A stretch of DNA of 64,000 nt from Acidimicrobiia bacterium (lineage in GTDB: Bacteria; Actinomycetota; Acidimicrobiia; Spongiisociales; Spongiisociaceae), in the NCBI GenBank assembly GCA_011523635.1, contig WTGI01000059.1, positions 1 to 64,000 of the forward strand, given 5' to 3'. Position 1 is the stretch's first letter. Every line of letters starts with the position of its first letter. Positions 1-7,473 of the stretch are shown here, in pieces. Under the pieces are notes generated by a model. It worked only from the letters and a program-made list of their open reading frames with translations. It did no database searches and was not told the DNA's origin. The position numbers were made by a program, and so were the translations under genes.

Positions 1-1
1 C

Positions 2-1183
2 CCAGTAGTCGCCGCCGACGCCGCCACCCACACCCAGACCGGCCTCACCGGCGGCGACTACTGGGTGCGCGTCCGCGCTCGCAACAGCGACCAGCACAGC
101 GACTGGACCACCAGCCAACAAATCACCATCGGCACCGGAGCACTCAGAGCCTGGTTCGCCCACGGCACGCCGACCCTCCGGTTCGATACCAGCCATGACA
201 GAGCCGAGGGGGTGAGGGTGTTCGTGGGAATCGACGGCAACAAGAACTTCGCCGGCGACTGCGACCTGCTAGCCCACACCGTGGCCAGGGAGGATTTCAG
301 CTTCACCAACTGCCCGAAGGGAAACTTGAACAGCCTCTCGGGCTTCCGCGCCGCCTCCGGCCAAGACGCGTTCACCTCGTACTTGGTGAAAGTCGAGTCG
401 GTCCCCCACCCGACGCTCACAAAATACCGCCTGGTGCGGCCCCTCTGGGAGACCGAGCTGGTGATCCGCGGCACCGCCACCGCCGGCAGCGAGACAGCGA
501 GAACCTGGGACGTCTACACCGATGTCGGCGGCCCCACCGCGCCCCAGATCGCCGTGTCGGGCGGCAACACCAAGATCTCCGTCGGCTGGTCGACGCCCAG
601 CAGCCTGGGGGGCAAGCCCGGCAACACGCTCAGCGGCTGGCAGGTCTGGCACCGCCAGACCGGCACCACGGACTGGACCAAGTCGGCGTGGCAGACCGCC
701 GACACCCGCACCCTCGACATCACCGGGCTCACCAACGGCACCAGCTACGAGGTGCGCGTGCGCGCCGCGGCCCGGTCGAACCTCGACGGTGTCCTCACCG
801 CGTTCGAGGGCATGACCACCGGATCGTGCAGCAGCGACGTGTCGGTCATGTGCGCCGCCACCCCCACCGCCGCCACCCTCACCGCGCCCGGCGCGCCCAC
901 CTTCGGCTCGTCGCCGATAACCGCCGGCGACACCACACTCGCCGTGGCCTGGAACGCGCCCGCCGACACCGGCGGCGCCGCCGTACACGCCTACAGCATT
1001 CGCCACAAGGTCAGCACCGCCGGCGACGACACCTACGTGACCGCCACCGTCGACGGCCGCTCCACCACCCACACCATCAGCGGGCTCACGAACGGCACCC
1101 AATACACCGTGCAGGTCCGCACCCACACCGCCGCCGGCACCAGCGCCTGGACCACCATCGGCACCGGCACCCCCACCAGCTGA
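2..1183 (+). CDS. FN3-repeat surface/secreted protein, 5' end outside window
   Basis: The ORF track starts this gene at a GTG (65), but the frame is open to the left edge and codes for the C-terminal half of an FN3 domain ('GGDYWVRVRARNS'), so the gene is truncated by the window. Visible order: FN3 tail; a roughly 120-residue region with two cysteines and no clear homology to me; a second FN3 (ends near 'YEVRVRAAARS'); a third FN3 (ends 'YTVQVRTHTAAGTSAW'); stop soon after. FN3 arrays of this kind are usual in extracellular proteins of Gram-positive bacteria and mediate adhesion or spacing. The last FN3 is repeated almost exactly at 2747-3040 after a toxin-antitoxin cassette, so this gene's original 3' end has probably been rearranged. 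Role beyond surface structure is unknown. Confidence 0.8.
   Translation, partial: PVVAADAATHTQTGLTGGDYWVRVRARNSDQHSDWTTSQQITIGTGALRAWFAHGTPTLRFDTSHDRAEGVRVFVGIDGNKNFAGDCDLLAHTVAREDFSFTNCPKGNLNSLSGFRAASGQDAFTSYLVKVESVPHPTLTKYRLVRPLWETELVIRGTATAGSETARTWDVYTDVGGPTAPQIAVSGGNTKISVGWSTPSSLGGKPGNTLSGWQVWHRQTGTTDWTKSAWQTADTRTLDITGLTNGTSYEVRVRAAARSNLDGVLTAFEGMTTGSCSSDVSVMCAATPTAATLTAPGAPTFGSSPITAGDTTLAVAWNAPADTGGAAVHAYSIRHKVSTAGDDTYVTATVDGRSTTHTISGLTNGTQYTVQVRTHTAAGTSAWTTIGTGTPTS
877..1170 (+). repeat. 294 bp FN3-coding direct repeat, copy 1
   Basis: Copy 1 of a direct repeat with copy 2 at a constant offset of 1870 bases (no indels). The differences I can see are a handful of single bases, all in the first part, mostly at wobble positions; from about 1009 to 1170 the copies look identical. 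The encoded FN3 peptide is the same in both. This pattern fits recent duplication or gene conversion around the inserted AbiE cassette. Confidence 0.92.
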
Positions 1184-1299
1184 CCCGAACAACCCGCCTC
1201 GCGGTGGCAGACCCGCTCGGGCTCGCCCGATCGGGCGGGAGTTCGGCCGCTGAGGCCAGGGCAGCCCCGGTCGGCCGAAGTGTGCATCATGAGTCAATT

Positions 1300-1330
1300 C
1301 ATAGCCACATAGCCACTATCTGGCTATGAT
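1300..1330 (+). promoter_or_regulatory. AbiEi operator and promoter (-10 TATGAT, inverted repeat)
   Basis: CATAGCCA occurs twice in tandem (1300-1307, 1308-1315) and again inverted as TGGCTATG (1321-1328), leaving a 5 bp spacer. The -10-like TATGAT (1325-1330) overlaps the inverted arm and ends 7 bp before ATG 1338, which predicts a leaderless transcript. No good -35 is visible. Known AbiEi proteins repress their own promoter by binding inverted repeats; the assignment here is inference. Confidence 0.55.
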
Positions 1331-1337
1331 TTCATAC

Positions 1338-1910
1338 ATGGCCTCGACAACCATTCCGATCGCGTTTACGCACGCCCAAGCCCGCGACCTCGGAATCTCG
1401 AACCGCGACCTCGCGAAGCTGACCGCCCAAGGCGACCTGGAACGCATTGCGCGCGGCATCTACGCCCGCGCCGGACACGGTGTGGACCCAGACCTTCTCG
1501 AGCTGGCTCTGCGCAACCCTCACACCACCCTGTGCCTCACAACCGCCTTCGCTCACCACGACCTCACCGACGAGATCCCCCACACCATCGACGCCGCCCT
1601 GCCGCGTCACCACTGGCAGCCGAAGACACGGGCTCCCGTCACCTGGCATCGGTTCGACCGCGACACCTTCCACATCGGACGCGACGATCTTCGCCTCGCC
1701 GACACGATCACCATTGCCATCTACAGTCCGGCGCGCTCGATCATCGACGCCTACCGCCTCCGTCATCGACTCGGCATCGACCTCGCACACACAGCCCTGC
1801 GCCGCTGGCTCAACCAACGCGGCAACCATCCCTCCGAGCTCCTAGAACTAGCCAGATCGTTCCCACACGCCATGCCAGCACTTCGCGCCGCAATCGAAAC
1901 CCTTCAATGA
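1338..1910 (+). CDS. abiEi: AbiEi-type antitoxin / transcriptional repressor
   Basis: Antitoxin of a type IV AbiE-like toxin-antitoxin pair. The N-terminus 'FTHAQARDLGISNRDLAKLT' is a winged-helix of the kind found in AbiEi, followed by 'GDLERIARGIYAR' and the AbiEi-like middle region with 'LTTAFAHHDLTDEIP'. About 190 residues, normal for the family. The track begins at ATG 1326, but that codon lies inside the inverted repeat and -10 element; ATG 1338 (MASTTIPIAF) is better placed for a leaderless mRNA. The stop overlaps the toxin start by ATGA (1907-1910), indicating translational coupling. AbiEi proteins neutralise the nucleotidyltransferase toxin and repress the operon. Confidence 0.8.
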   Translation: MASTTIPIAFTHAQARDLGISNRDLAKLTAQGDLERIARGIYARAGHGVDPDLLELALRNPHTTLCLTTAFAHHDLTDEIPHTIDAALPRHHWQPKTRAPVTWHRFDRDTFHIGRDDLRLADTITIAIYSPARSIIDAYRLRHRLGIDLAHTALRRWLNQRGNHPSELLELARSFPHAMPALRAAIETLQ

Positions 1911-3053
1911 GCCCCCGACCGAGCCGAGACACAACCGCGGGCGCCGCCTATCTCGACCTCCAGGCCGCCGGCCCGCGCCACAGGCCGACCAGTCGACGAA
2001 CTCTTCCAGCTCTACGCGCTCGAAGGCTTCCTCCGCCGCCTCGTCGAAACCGACCACGCCACAACGTTCGTCCTCAAAGGCGGTGTCCTGCTCGCCGCCT
2101 ACACCGACAGACGACCAACCCGCGACATCGACCTAGCCGGAACCGATGTCGACGGCGACCTCACCGCCATCGCAAACATCGTCGCCGACATCGTGACCGT
2201 GAATCTCGATGACGGCCTCGACCAGCTGGCCATCGCCAAGGTGGAGGAGATCCGCGACGAGGCGTCCTATCCAGGAATCCGCGCAACAGTCACCGGACAT
2301 CTCGACCGGGCGAAGCTCCGCTTCCACGTCGACATCAACATCGGTGACCCGCGCTGGCCCGAACCAGACCTCGTCGAGCTTCCTCAACTCCTCCACGCCG
2401 AGCCAATCCCCGTCCGCGCCTACTCCGCCGAGCTGATGCTGGCCGAGAAGATCGTCACCGCGATCCAACGCGGGACAGCATCAACGCGCTGGCGTGACTT
2501 CGTCGACATCGCCGCACTCGCCAAGACTCAAGTCGACATGACCCGCCTCAGCGCAGCCCTACAGATGGTCGCGGACCATCGACAAGTGAGCATCCGCCCG
2601 TTGGCCAACGTCCTCGACGGCTACGCCGAGCTGGCACAAAGCAGATGGTCGGCCTGGCGCAATCGCCAAGCCCTCCACACCACCCCAGAGCAATTCGCTG
2701 ACCTCCTAGATCAGGTGATCACCTTCGCCGATCCACTCCTGCAGCCCCTCACCGCGCCCGGCGCGCCCACCTTCGGGTCGTCGCCCATCACCGCCGGCGA
2801 CACCACCCTCGCCGTGGCCTGGAACGCCCCCGCCGACACCGGCGGCGCCGCCGTACACGCCTACAGCATCCGCCACAAGGTCAGCACCGCCGGCGACGAC
2901 ACCTACGTGACCGCCACCGTCGACGGCCGCTCCACCACCCACACCATCAGCGGGCTCACGAACGGCACCCAATACACCGTGCAGGTCCGCACCCACACCG
3001 CCGCCGGCACCAGCGCCTGGACCACCATCGGCACCGGCACGCCGGCGAACTAG
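1907..3053 (+). pseudogene. abiEii: AbiEii-type nucleotidyltransferase toxin, frameshifted and fused to an FN3 domain
   Basis: ATG 1907 overlaps the antitoxin stop (ATGA) and gives MSPRPSRDTTAGAAYLDLQAA, then loses frame. About base 1969 the run 'gccgccggcccgcgcc' appears to carry one extra G: removing it continues as 'ARATGRPVDELFQLYALEGFL...FVLKGGVLLAAYTDRRPTRDIDL'. The last part holds the AbiEii/DUF1814 nucleotidyltransferase signature (KGG, then R-x-T-x-DID). The track ORF at 2193 starts after these catalytic residues and is not a sensible gene start. The toxin body ends about 2745 ('FADPLLQP') and, with no stop, reads straight into a complete FN3 domain (2747-3040). Either a genuine pseudogene, or a live toxin hidden by one sequencing error; the FN3 tail is real in either case. 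Confidence 0.75.
2747..3040 (+). repeat. 294 bp FN3-coding direct repeat, copy 2
   Basis: Second copy of the repeat at 877-1170. It is in frame with the toxin gene and forms its C-terminus, ending 'TPAN' stop where copy 1 ends 'TPTS' stop. The sequences diverge immediately after both copies (from 1171 and 3041). The 1576 bases between the copies are essentially the AbiE cassette. Confidence 0.92.
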
Positions 3054-3054
3054 C

Positions 3055-3470
3055 CCGGAGCGGCGCCGCTGGGACGACATCGCCGGCACTGCCTATGACT
3101 GGCTGAACGGCGGACTAGGCAATTACACGCTGACTGTTCCTGGAGGGGGCAACGACTACCAGTTCGGCAGCAGCCGGTACGACCTCAACTTCGGGAATGA
3201 CGTCATCACGCACTTCAAAGCCACATAGCTCCAAAACGGCCCGAACGCCTATGACAAGATCTCCCTGTGCATGGGCACCCCTGGAACCTCCCCACTCAGA
3301 GCGCCGTCGTCGCCAGCGGCAACCTGGTCATCACCGTCACCTTCAGCGGGCAGACGGCGGGGACCATCACCTCGAACGGCATAACCAGCACCGAGAACGT
3401 GCGCATCGAGAGACCGCGCCAGAACGGCGGCCACTGCTTCAAGCGCCCCGGCGCCGCGAGTCCGTACTAA
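3055..3470 (+). pseudogene. Degraded surface-protein 3' remnant
   Basis: From 3055 a frame without a start codon reads 'RWDDIAGTAYDWLNGG' through 'SRYDLNFGNDVITHFKAT', hits TAG at 3226-3228, and continues sensibly in the same frame as 'LQNGPNAYDKISLCMG'. Then coding sense passes to another frame (track ORF 3267-3470), with 'VVASGNLVITVTFSGQTAGTI' and a final 'GGHCFKRPG'. Beta-rich, Gly/Thr/Asn-rich sequence of this sort is typical of extracellular proteins. I read this as the decayed 3' end of the FN3 protein, or of a similar neighbour, left beyond the AbiE insertion. The track ORF at 3267 alone (67 aa) is probably not a functional gene. Confidence 0.55.
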
Positions 3471-3530
3471 CGCCGAGGAGTGTCATCCGCGGAGCGGGCC
3501 GCGTGCAACCTCGTCCTCCTTGCGAGGCAC

Positions 3531-4772
3531 TCAGGCGCCGGGTTGGTGTCGCCGCGCGGCGGCGAGCGCTGACAGGACCTGGCGGATGTCCGCTTCAGTG
3601 TGGTCGGCGTTGACTTGGAGGCGGATCTCCTCGTCGCCCTTCGGTACCACGGGATAGGCGAGGCCGGTTGCGAGGATGCCGGCGTCGTACAGAGCCTTTA
3701 CCAGGCGCCGGGTCTCGCCCGTGTCCCGCAACATCAGGGGCACGATGGGATGTTCCCCGGGAATGACCTCGTACCCGAGCGACTGGAGTCCGGATTCGAG
3801 CACGTGGGTGAGCCTGCGCAGGCGGGCCAGCAGAGCCTCACCCTCCGCACTCCGCAGGATGCCCAGCGCCGCCGTCGCCGCGGCAGCCTCGCCGGCGGTG
3901 ATCGGGTTCGAGTAGATGTAGAGCGGGGAAGCCTCGCGGAGGAACCGGACCACCGGGCGGCGCGACACCACGTAGCCCCCGTTCACTCCGAATGCCTTGC
4001 CGAGCGTTCCGATGAGCACGTCCGGGGGTGGGCCGCCCGTGTACTCCTCGGTTCCCCGTCCTGTGGTGCCGAACGCGCCGACACCGTGGGAGTCGTCCAC
4101 CACCACCACGACGTTCTCGGGGAAACCGTCGTCGTGACGGCGTGCGATCTCCATGATCCGGTCCAGCGGCGCGTGGTCACCCCGCATGGAGAAGATCCCG
4201 TCGGTGACGACGACGGCGCGACGGGCCCGGCCGGTGGCCTCCTCCAGTAGCCGGTCGAGCTCCGCCAGGTCGAGGTGCGGGTAGACCGCCTTGCCGGCGG
4301 GCCGGGCGAGGCGGACGGCGTTGATGATGGAGTTGTGGTTGAGCTCGTCCGAGATCACCGCGGTGGACGGATCGATCAGGGCGACCAGGGCGCCCACCAC
4401 CGCGTTGTATGCCGACGAGTAGATCATTCCTTCCTCCCGGCCGTGGAAGCCGGCCAGGCTGCGCTCCAGCTCGACATGGGCCGAGTGGGTGCCGATGATG
4501 AACCGGACCGCTCCCGGACCTGCTCCCGCAGCAAGCGCGGCGTCCTCCCCCGCCCGGATCACCGCCGGATGCAGGCCCAGCCCCAGGTAGGAGTTCGAGT
4601 TCATCCGGATGAACTGGCGATCTCCCTCACCTTCGAGCAGGAAACGCGGCCCACGCTCTCCGGCGGGCCGGATCACCCCCCGAACAACGGTTTCCCGCCC
4701 CTTGGCGGTCTCCTGCTGCTCGAGCCTTGCTACGTGACGGTCGAGTACGTCTGACAAGCGGTCCAATGGCAT
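3531..4772 (-). CDS. Alpha-oxoamine synthase family PLP enzyme (KBL / BioF-like)
   Basis: 413-residue fold-type I PLP enzyme of the alpha-oxoamine synthase family, which condenses an amino acid with an acyl-CoA (2-amino-3-ketobutyrate CoA ligase, 8-amino-7-oxononanoate synthase). Seen: 'NSNSYLGLGLHP' (about residues 58-69), 'SSAYNAVVGAL', 'DELNHNSII', 'DGIFSMRGDHAPL' (about 191-203), 'DDSHGVGAFG' (about 226-235) and the PLP lysine in 'GTLGKAFG' (K259). The 'FSMRGD' wording is closer to KBL than to BioF, and no biotin or threonine dehydrogenase genes are near, so glycine C-acetyltransferase-like activity is the better guess. Length is normal. It is the first minus-strand gene after the surface-protein debris and appears monocistronic. 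Confidence 0.85.
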   Translation of the reverse strand: MPLDRLSDVLDRHVARLEQQETAKGRETVVRGVIRPAGERGPRFLLEGEGDRQFIRMNSNSYLGLGLHPAVIRAGEDAALAAGAGPGAVRFIIGTHSAHVELERSLAGFHGREEGMIYSSAYNAVVGALVALIDPSTAVISDELNHNSIINAVRLARPAGKAVYPHLDLAELDRLLEEATGRARRAVVVTDGIFSMRGDHAPLDRIMEIARRHDDGFPENVVVVVDDSHGVGAFGTTGRGTEEYTGGPPPDVLIGTLGKAFGVNGGYVVSRRPVVRFLREASPLYIYSNPITAGEAAAATAALGILRSAEGEALLARLRRLTHVLESGLQSLGYEVIPGEHPIVPLMLRDTGETRRLVKALYDAGILATGLAYPVVPKGDEEIRLQVNADHTEADIRQVLSALAAARRHQPGA

Positions 4773-4818
4773 CTCGCCTCGCTGTGGTCGGTCAACCCTC
4801 CAGATTATCCGCCGGCGC

Positions 4819-4843
4819 GGCCGGCTTCTTCTGTCGGCCGGCC
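4819..4843 (-). terminator. Hairpin terminator downstream of SLH protease gene
   Basis: Perfect 7 bp stem GGCCGGC / GCCGGCC with an 11-base loop, lying between the SLH gene's end (4943) and the next minus-strand start (4772). No U-tract follows, as is common in high-GC actinobacteria, so the call rests on the stem and position. Confidence 0.45.
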
Positions 4844-4942
4844 TGGCGAAGCTACTCTCGGTCCGGTGCCCATCCGATGTGACGGTGAGAAGCGTCTAGT
4901 CCTACCGGCAACCTCTCGGAACGGGCGAGTGTCAGGCTTCGA

Positions 4943-5146
4943 TCAGCCGGAGATCCGGAGGGCCTCAGCGAGGAAAGAGGCAAGTTGGTCGCGGCGTACG
5001 GGTTCATCCGGGCAATAGTTGCGGCCCGGTGTCTTCTCGCAACCTCGGTTAACGCCGGCGGCCAGGATTGCCTCCACTGCGGCGGCGTAGAACGCGTCGG
5101 CGGGCACGTCGTCGAAGACCCCGGTGGGTGTTTCCACCGGGGTCAT
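4943..5146 (-). pseudogene. Third SLH repeat, out of frame with the protease gene
   Basis: A 67-codon frame starting ATG 5146 (ATGA overlap with the stop of the 766-residue ORF) codes for 'GVFDDVPADAFYAAAVEAIL...NRGCEKTPGRNYCPDEPVRRDQLASFLAEAL', a complete SLH repeat. SLH anchors normally hold three repeats; the upstream ORF has only two. The likeliest reading is that this is the lost C-terminus of the upstream protein, displaced by a one-base deletion near 5145 (real or sequencing error). Independent translation through the ATGA overlap, or programmed frameshifting, is possible but unproven. Confidence 0.65.
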
Positions 5147-7443
5147 CCGTCGAACGCGCTGGTAAGGAACAATGCCATGTGGGCTCGCGTCACGTGTTCC
5201 TTCGGCCGGAACGTCCCGTCGGGGTAGCCGGCGCTGATCTCGAGCTCGGCCAAGCGTTCCACGTAGGGCCTGTACCAGGAGTCGTCGGGTACGTCGGTGA
5301 AGAGCGACGGTCCCGATGTCGAGGCGACCGTTTCGCCTAGAGCGCGTATCAGGAACGTGGCCAACTGGGCCCGCGTGACCGGCCGGTCGGGGCAGTACAG
5401 TTTTAGCTCGCGATTGCAACCGCTGGTGATGCCCCGTTTGGCGAGGAAATCGATGTTCTCCTCGTGTATGTTGTTCTCGTCGTCCGCGAACGTCCCGACA
5501 TGGGGGTTGCCGACCCATACCCGGAACCGGTCCCCGACCCGCTCGGTGACCTCGACCCGGAGTCCCTCGACATTCAGATGATCACCCGGACCGTATACGT
5601 GGTCGGTCAGCTCGTAGATCTCCTGATCATTGTCCGGGGGCGGCGGGACCTGCCGGGTTCGCCGGCCAAGGCCGGTGCATGTGAGCCGATCCGGATGCGC
5701 CGGTGGGGATTCGGTGCTGCAAGCGGAGGCGCGCTGGTCGACCCGGTAGGCCTCCACACCAGTGGCCGGAATGCCGGCGTCGTATCCCGCGGCCACACGA
5801 GCACCCAATGAGATGAAATGCCCTGGGTCGCCGGTCGGTAGCACCAGCATCTGGGTGCCGGAGATGCCGATCGGCGCCAGGACGTAACTGGCGATTCCAC
5901 CCTCGTGGACAGCCACGTCGTCGGTATCGATCCAGCCCGCCGCGTACCTGTTGACCGCGATGGTGCCGGCCACCAGCCCGTTCCGTCGTAGCTCCCACCC
6001 GTGTGGGCTGCCACTGATCATGTCCATAGGGTTGTCGTACTCATCGATCTCGTAGCCTCCGGCGAGGAGCGCATCGTGGGTCTGAGGTCGTTTGCCGCCG
6101 AATGAATGGGGCCAACCCAGCGCGTGGCCCATTTCATGAGCTACGGTATCCAGGTTGATGTGGTCCGGGTACTGGCAGTCGGAACAGTAAGCCGAGACGG
6201 GCAGCACAGTGCTCGACGACAGTTGAATGGAACGACTGTTGTCGGGGAAGGTCCCGGCCGACACGGTCCAGGTGCCATCGACTTGGGAACTGTGCCGGCG
6301 CCCGGCCCCGCCGGAGCTGACAATCCCGTCCTTGTCGAGAACGATCACCGCTCCCTGCGTGCCACCTTCGGAGACTTCCGCCACCCGGTCCTCGCACTCG
6401 TAGTCGCTGGCACGCTGTGATTCGTGGGTGGGGTCGGCCTCAACAACGCCGCGGGCTACGAACTCAGGTCGGTACCGGCCGCCGGACAGCCAGGAGAAGT
6501 ACGCGGTTATCTCCCGGTTGAGCAGCGTGGCGGCATCCGCCGCATCAACCGGCAGGTCGCCGTCCGCGACGTCGCATACCCACACTTCCCAGGTGTCGGT
6601 GCCGAGTGTGTACGACCGGGCGATCCGGTGATCGGCGATCAACCCCAACGGGTCATGGTCATCACCGTTGGCTGTCCCCCACGCGGACGCGAACAGCCCG
6701 CGACCGGCCTCGTTGACCGCCGCGACTAGCACGTTGTACAGCCGGTAGTCGACGAGGCCCGTGATCCGGTGTCCACGTGCGTCCGAACCCAGGGTGTCCC
6801 CTGCCCTGGTCCACGACACACCTTCGGCTTCCTCGTAGGTCCAAGCCGACGAGCGATCCTGTTCGAGTACGTACCAGACCTCGTAGCCGGTTACCGGAGC
6901 GCCGCCATCATCAACGGGGGGTTCCCATTCCACCGTCACCGAGCCGGGTTCTTCTGCGCTCACCGTTGGTGCGGCAGGTACAGCCGGCGGCCGTACCTCA
7001 GGTGCCGCCTCACCCGGCCGGGCCAGTACGGAATCGTCGGACCACTCCCATTGATCGTCACCGTATTGCGCGGTCACGGTCAGTTCGTACCAGACCCCGT
7101 TGGTCAGGTCTCGCACCCGAGCCTGCCGGTTGTCCCGACCTACTCGGCTCTCGTCCTGGAACGACCACCATCGGGCTTCTGCTGGGTGGGCGCCCGCCTC
7201 CGCAGCCGAAAGGCGGTAGACGACCGTGTAGCCGTCTGCTTTCGGCCGGCCCGGGGGCACATCCCAAGCCACGGTCACCGATCCGTCCGTCTGCCTGGCC
7301 AAGCGAACATTCACCGGCCGGGCCGGTTTCTCGGGCTCATCGGACTGCGCCGCCGCCCCGGACGAAGATGCGAACATTACGGCGGCGACGACGAACAGGA
7401 AGACCGCCGTCTTGTGGAAGTTGTAGTGGGTGGTTCCGCGCAT
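5143..7443 (-). CDS. Secreted FN3-metalloprotease-SLH surface protein
   Basis: 766 residues in order: signal peptide with hydrophobic core 'AVFLFVVAAVMFASSSGAAAQ' (residues 13-33); two FN3 domains (about 41-140 and 155-258); a metzincin-like zinc protease region containing HEMGHALGWPH (436-446), the three-His zinc motif HExxHxxGxxH, with 'YDNPMDMIS' further on as the likely Met-turn; then two SLH repeats from about residue 655 ('GCNRELKLYCPDRPVTRAQLATFL' and 'GYPDGTFRPKEHVTRAHMALFL'). A third SLH repeat lies out of frame just downstream. Known logic: SLH binds cell-wall polymers, FN3 spaces the catalytic domain outward. Predicted role is proteolysis at the cell surface. The exact peptidase family is not assignable by eye. 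Terminator-like hairpin at 4819-4843. Confidence 0.85.
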   Translation of the reverse strand: MRGTTHYNFHKTAVFLFVVAAVMFASSSGAAAQSDEPEKPARPVNVRLARQTDGSVTVAWDVPPGRPKADGYTVVYRLSAAEAGAHPAEARWWSFQDESRVGRDNRQARVRDLTNGVWYELTVTAQYGDDQWEWSDDSVLARPGEAAPEVRPPAVPAAPTVSAEEPGSVTVEWEPPVDDGGAPVTGYEVWYVLEQDRSSAWTYEEAEGVSWTRAGDTLGSDARGHRITGLVDYRLYNVLVAAVNEAGRGLFASAWGTANGDDHDPLGLIADHRIARSYTLGTDTWEVWVCDVADGDLPVDAADAATLLNREITAYFSWLSGGRYRPEFVARGVVEADPTHESQRASDYECEDRVAEVSEGGTQGAVIVLDKDGIVSSGGAGRRHSSQVDGTWTVSAGTFPDNSRSIQLSSSTVLPVSAYCSDCQYPDHINLDTVAHEMGHALGWPHSFGGKRPQTHDALLAGGYEIDEYDNPMDMISGSPHGWELRRNGLVAGTIAVNRYAAGWIDTDDVAVHEGGIASYVLAPIGISGTQMLVLPTGDPGHFISLGARVAAGYDAGIPATGVEAYRVDQRASACSTESPPAHPDRLTCTGLGRRTRQVPPPPDNDQEIYELTDHVYGPGDHLNVEGLRVEVTERVGDRFRVWVGNPHVGTFADDENNIHEENIDFLAKRGITSGCNRELKLYCPDRPVTRAQLATFLIRALGETVASTSGPSLFTDVPDDSWYRPYVERLAELEISAGYPDGTFRPKEHVTRAHMALFLTSAFDG

Positions 7444-7473
7444 CGTTTGGCCCCGCGTACGTCCGCTACGTGA

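Noticed and set aside
269-1297. 342-residue minus-strand ORF over the FN3 gene
   Set aside because: Gly/Ala/Val/Arg-rich shadow of a high-GC coding strand; the plus frame has clear FN3 motifs.
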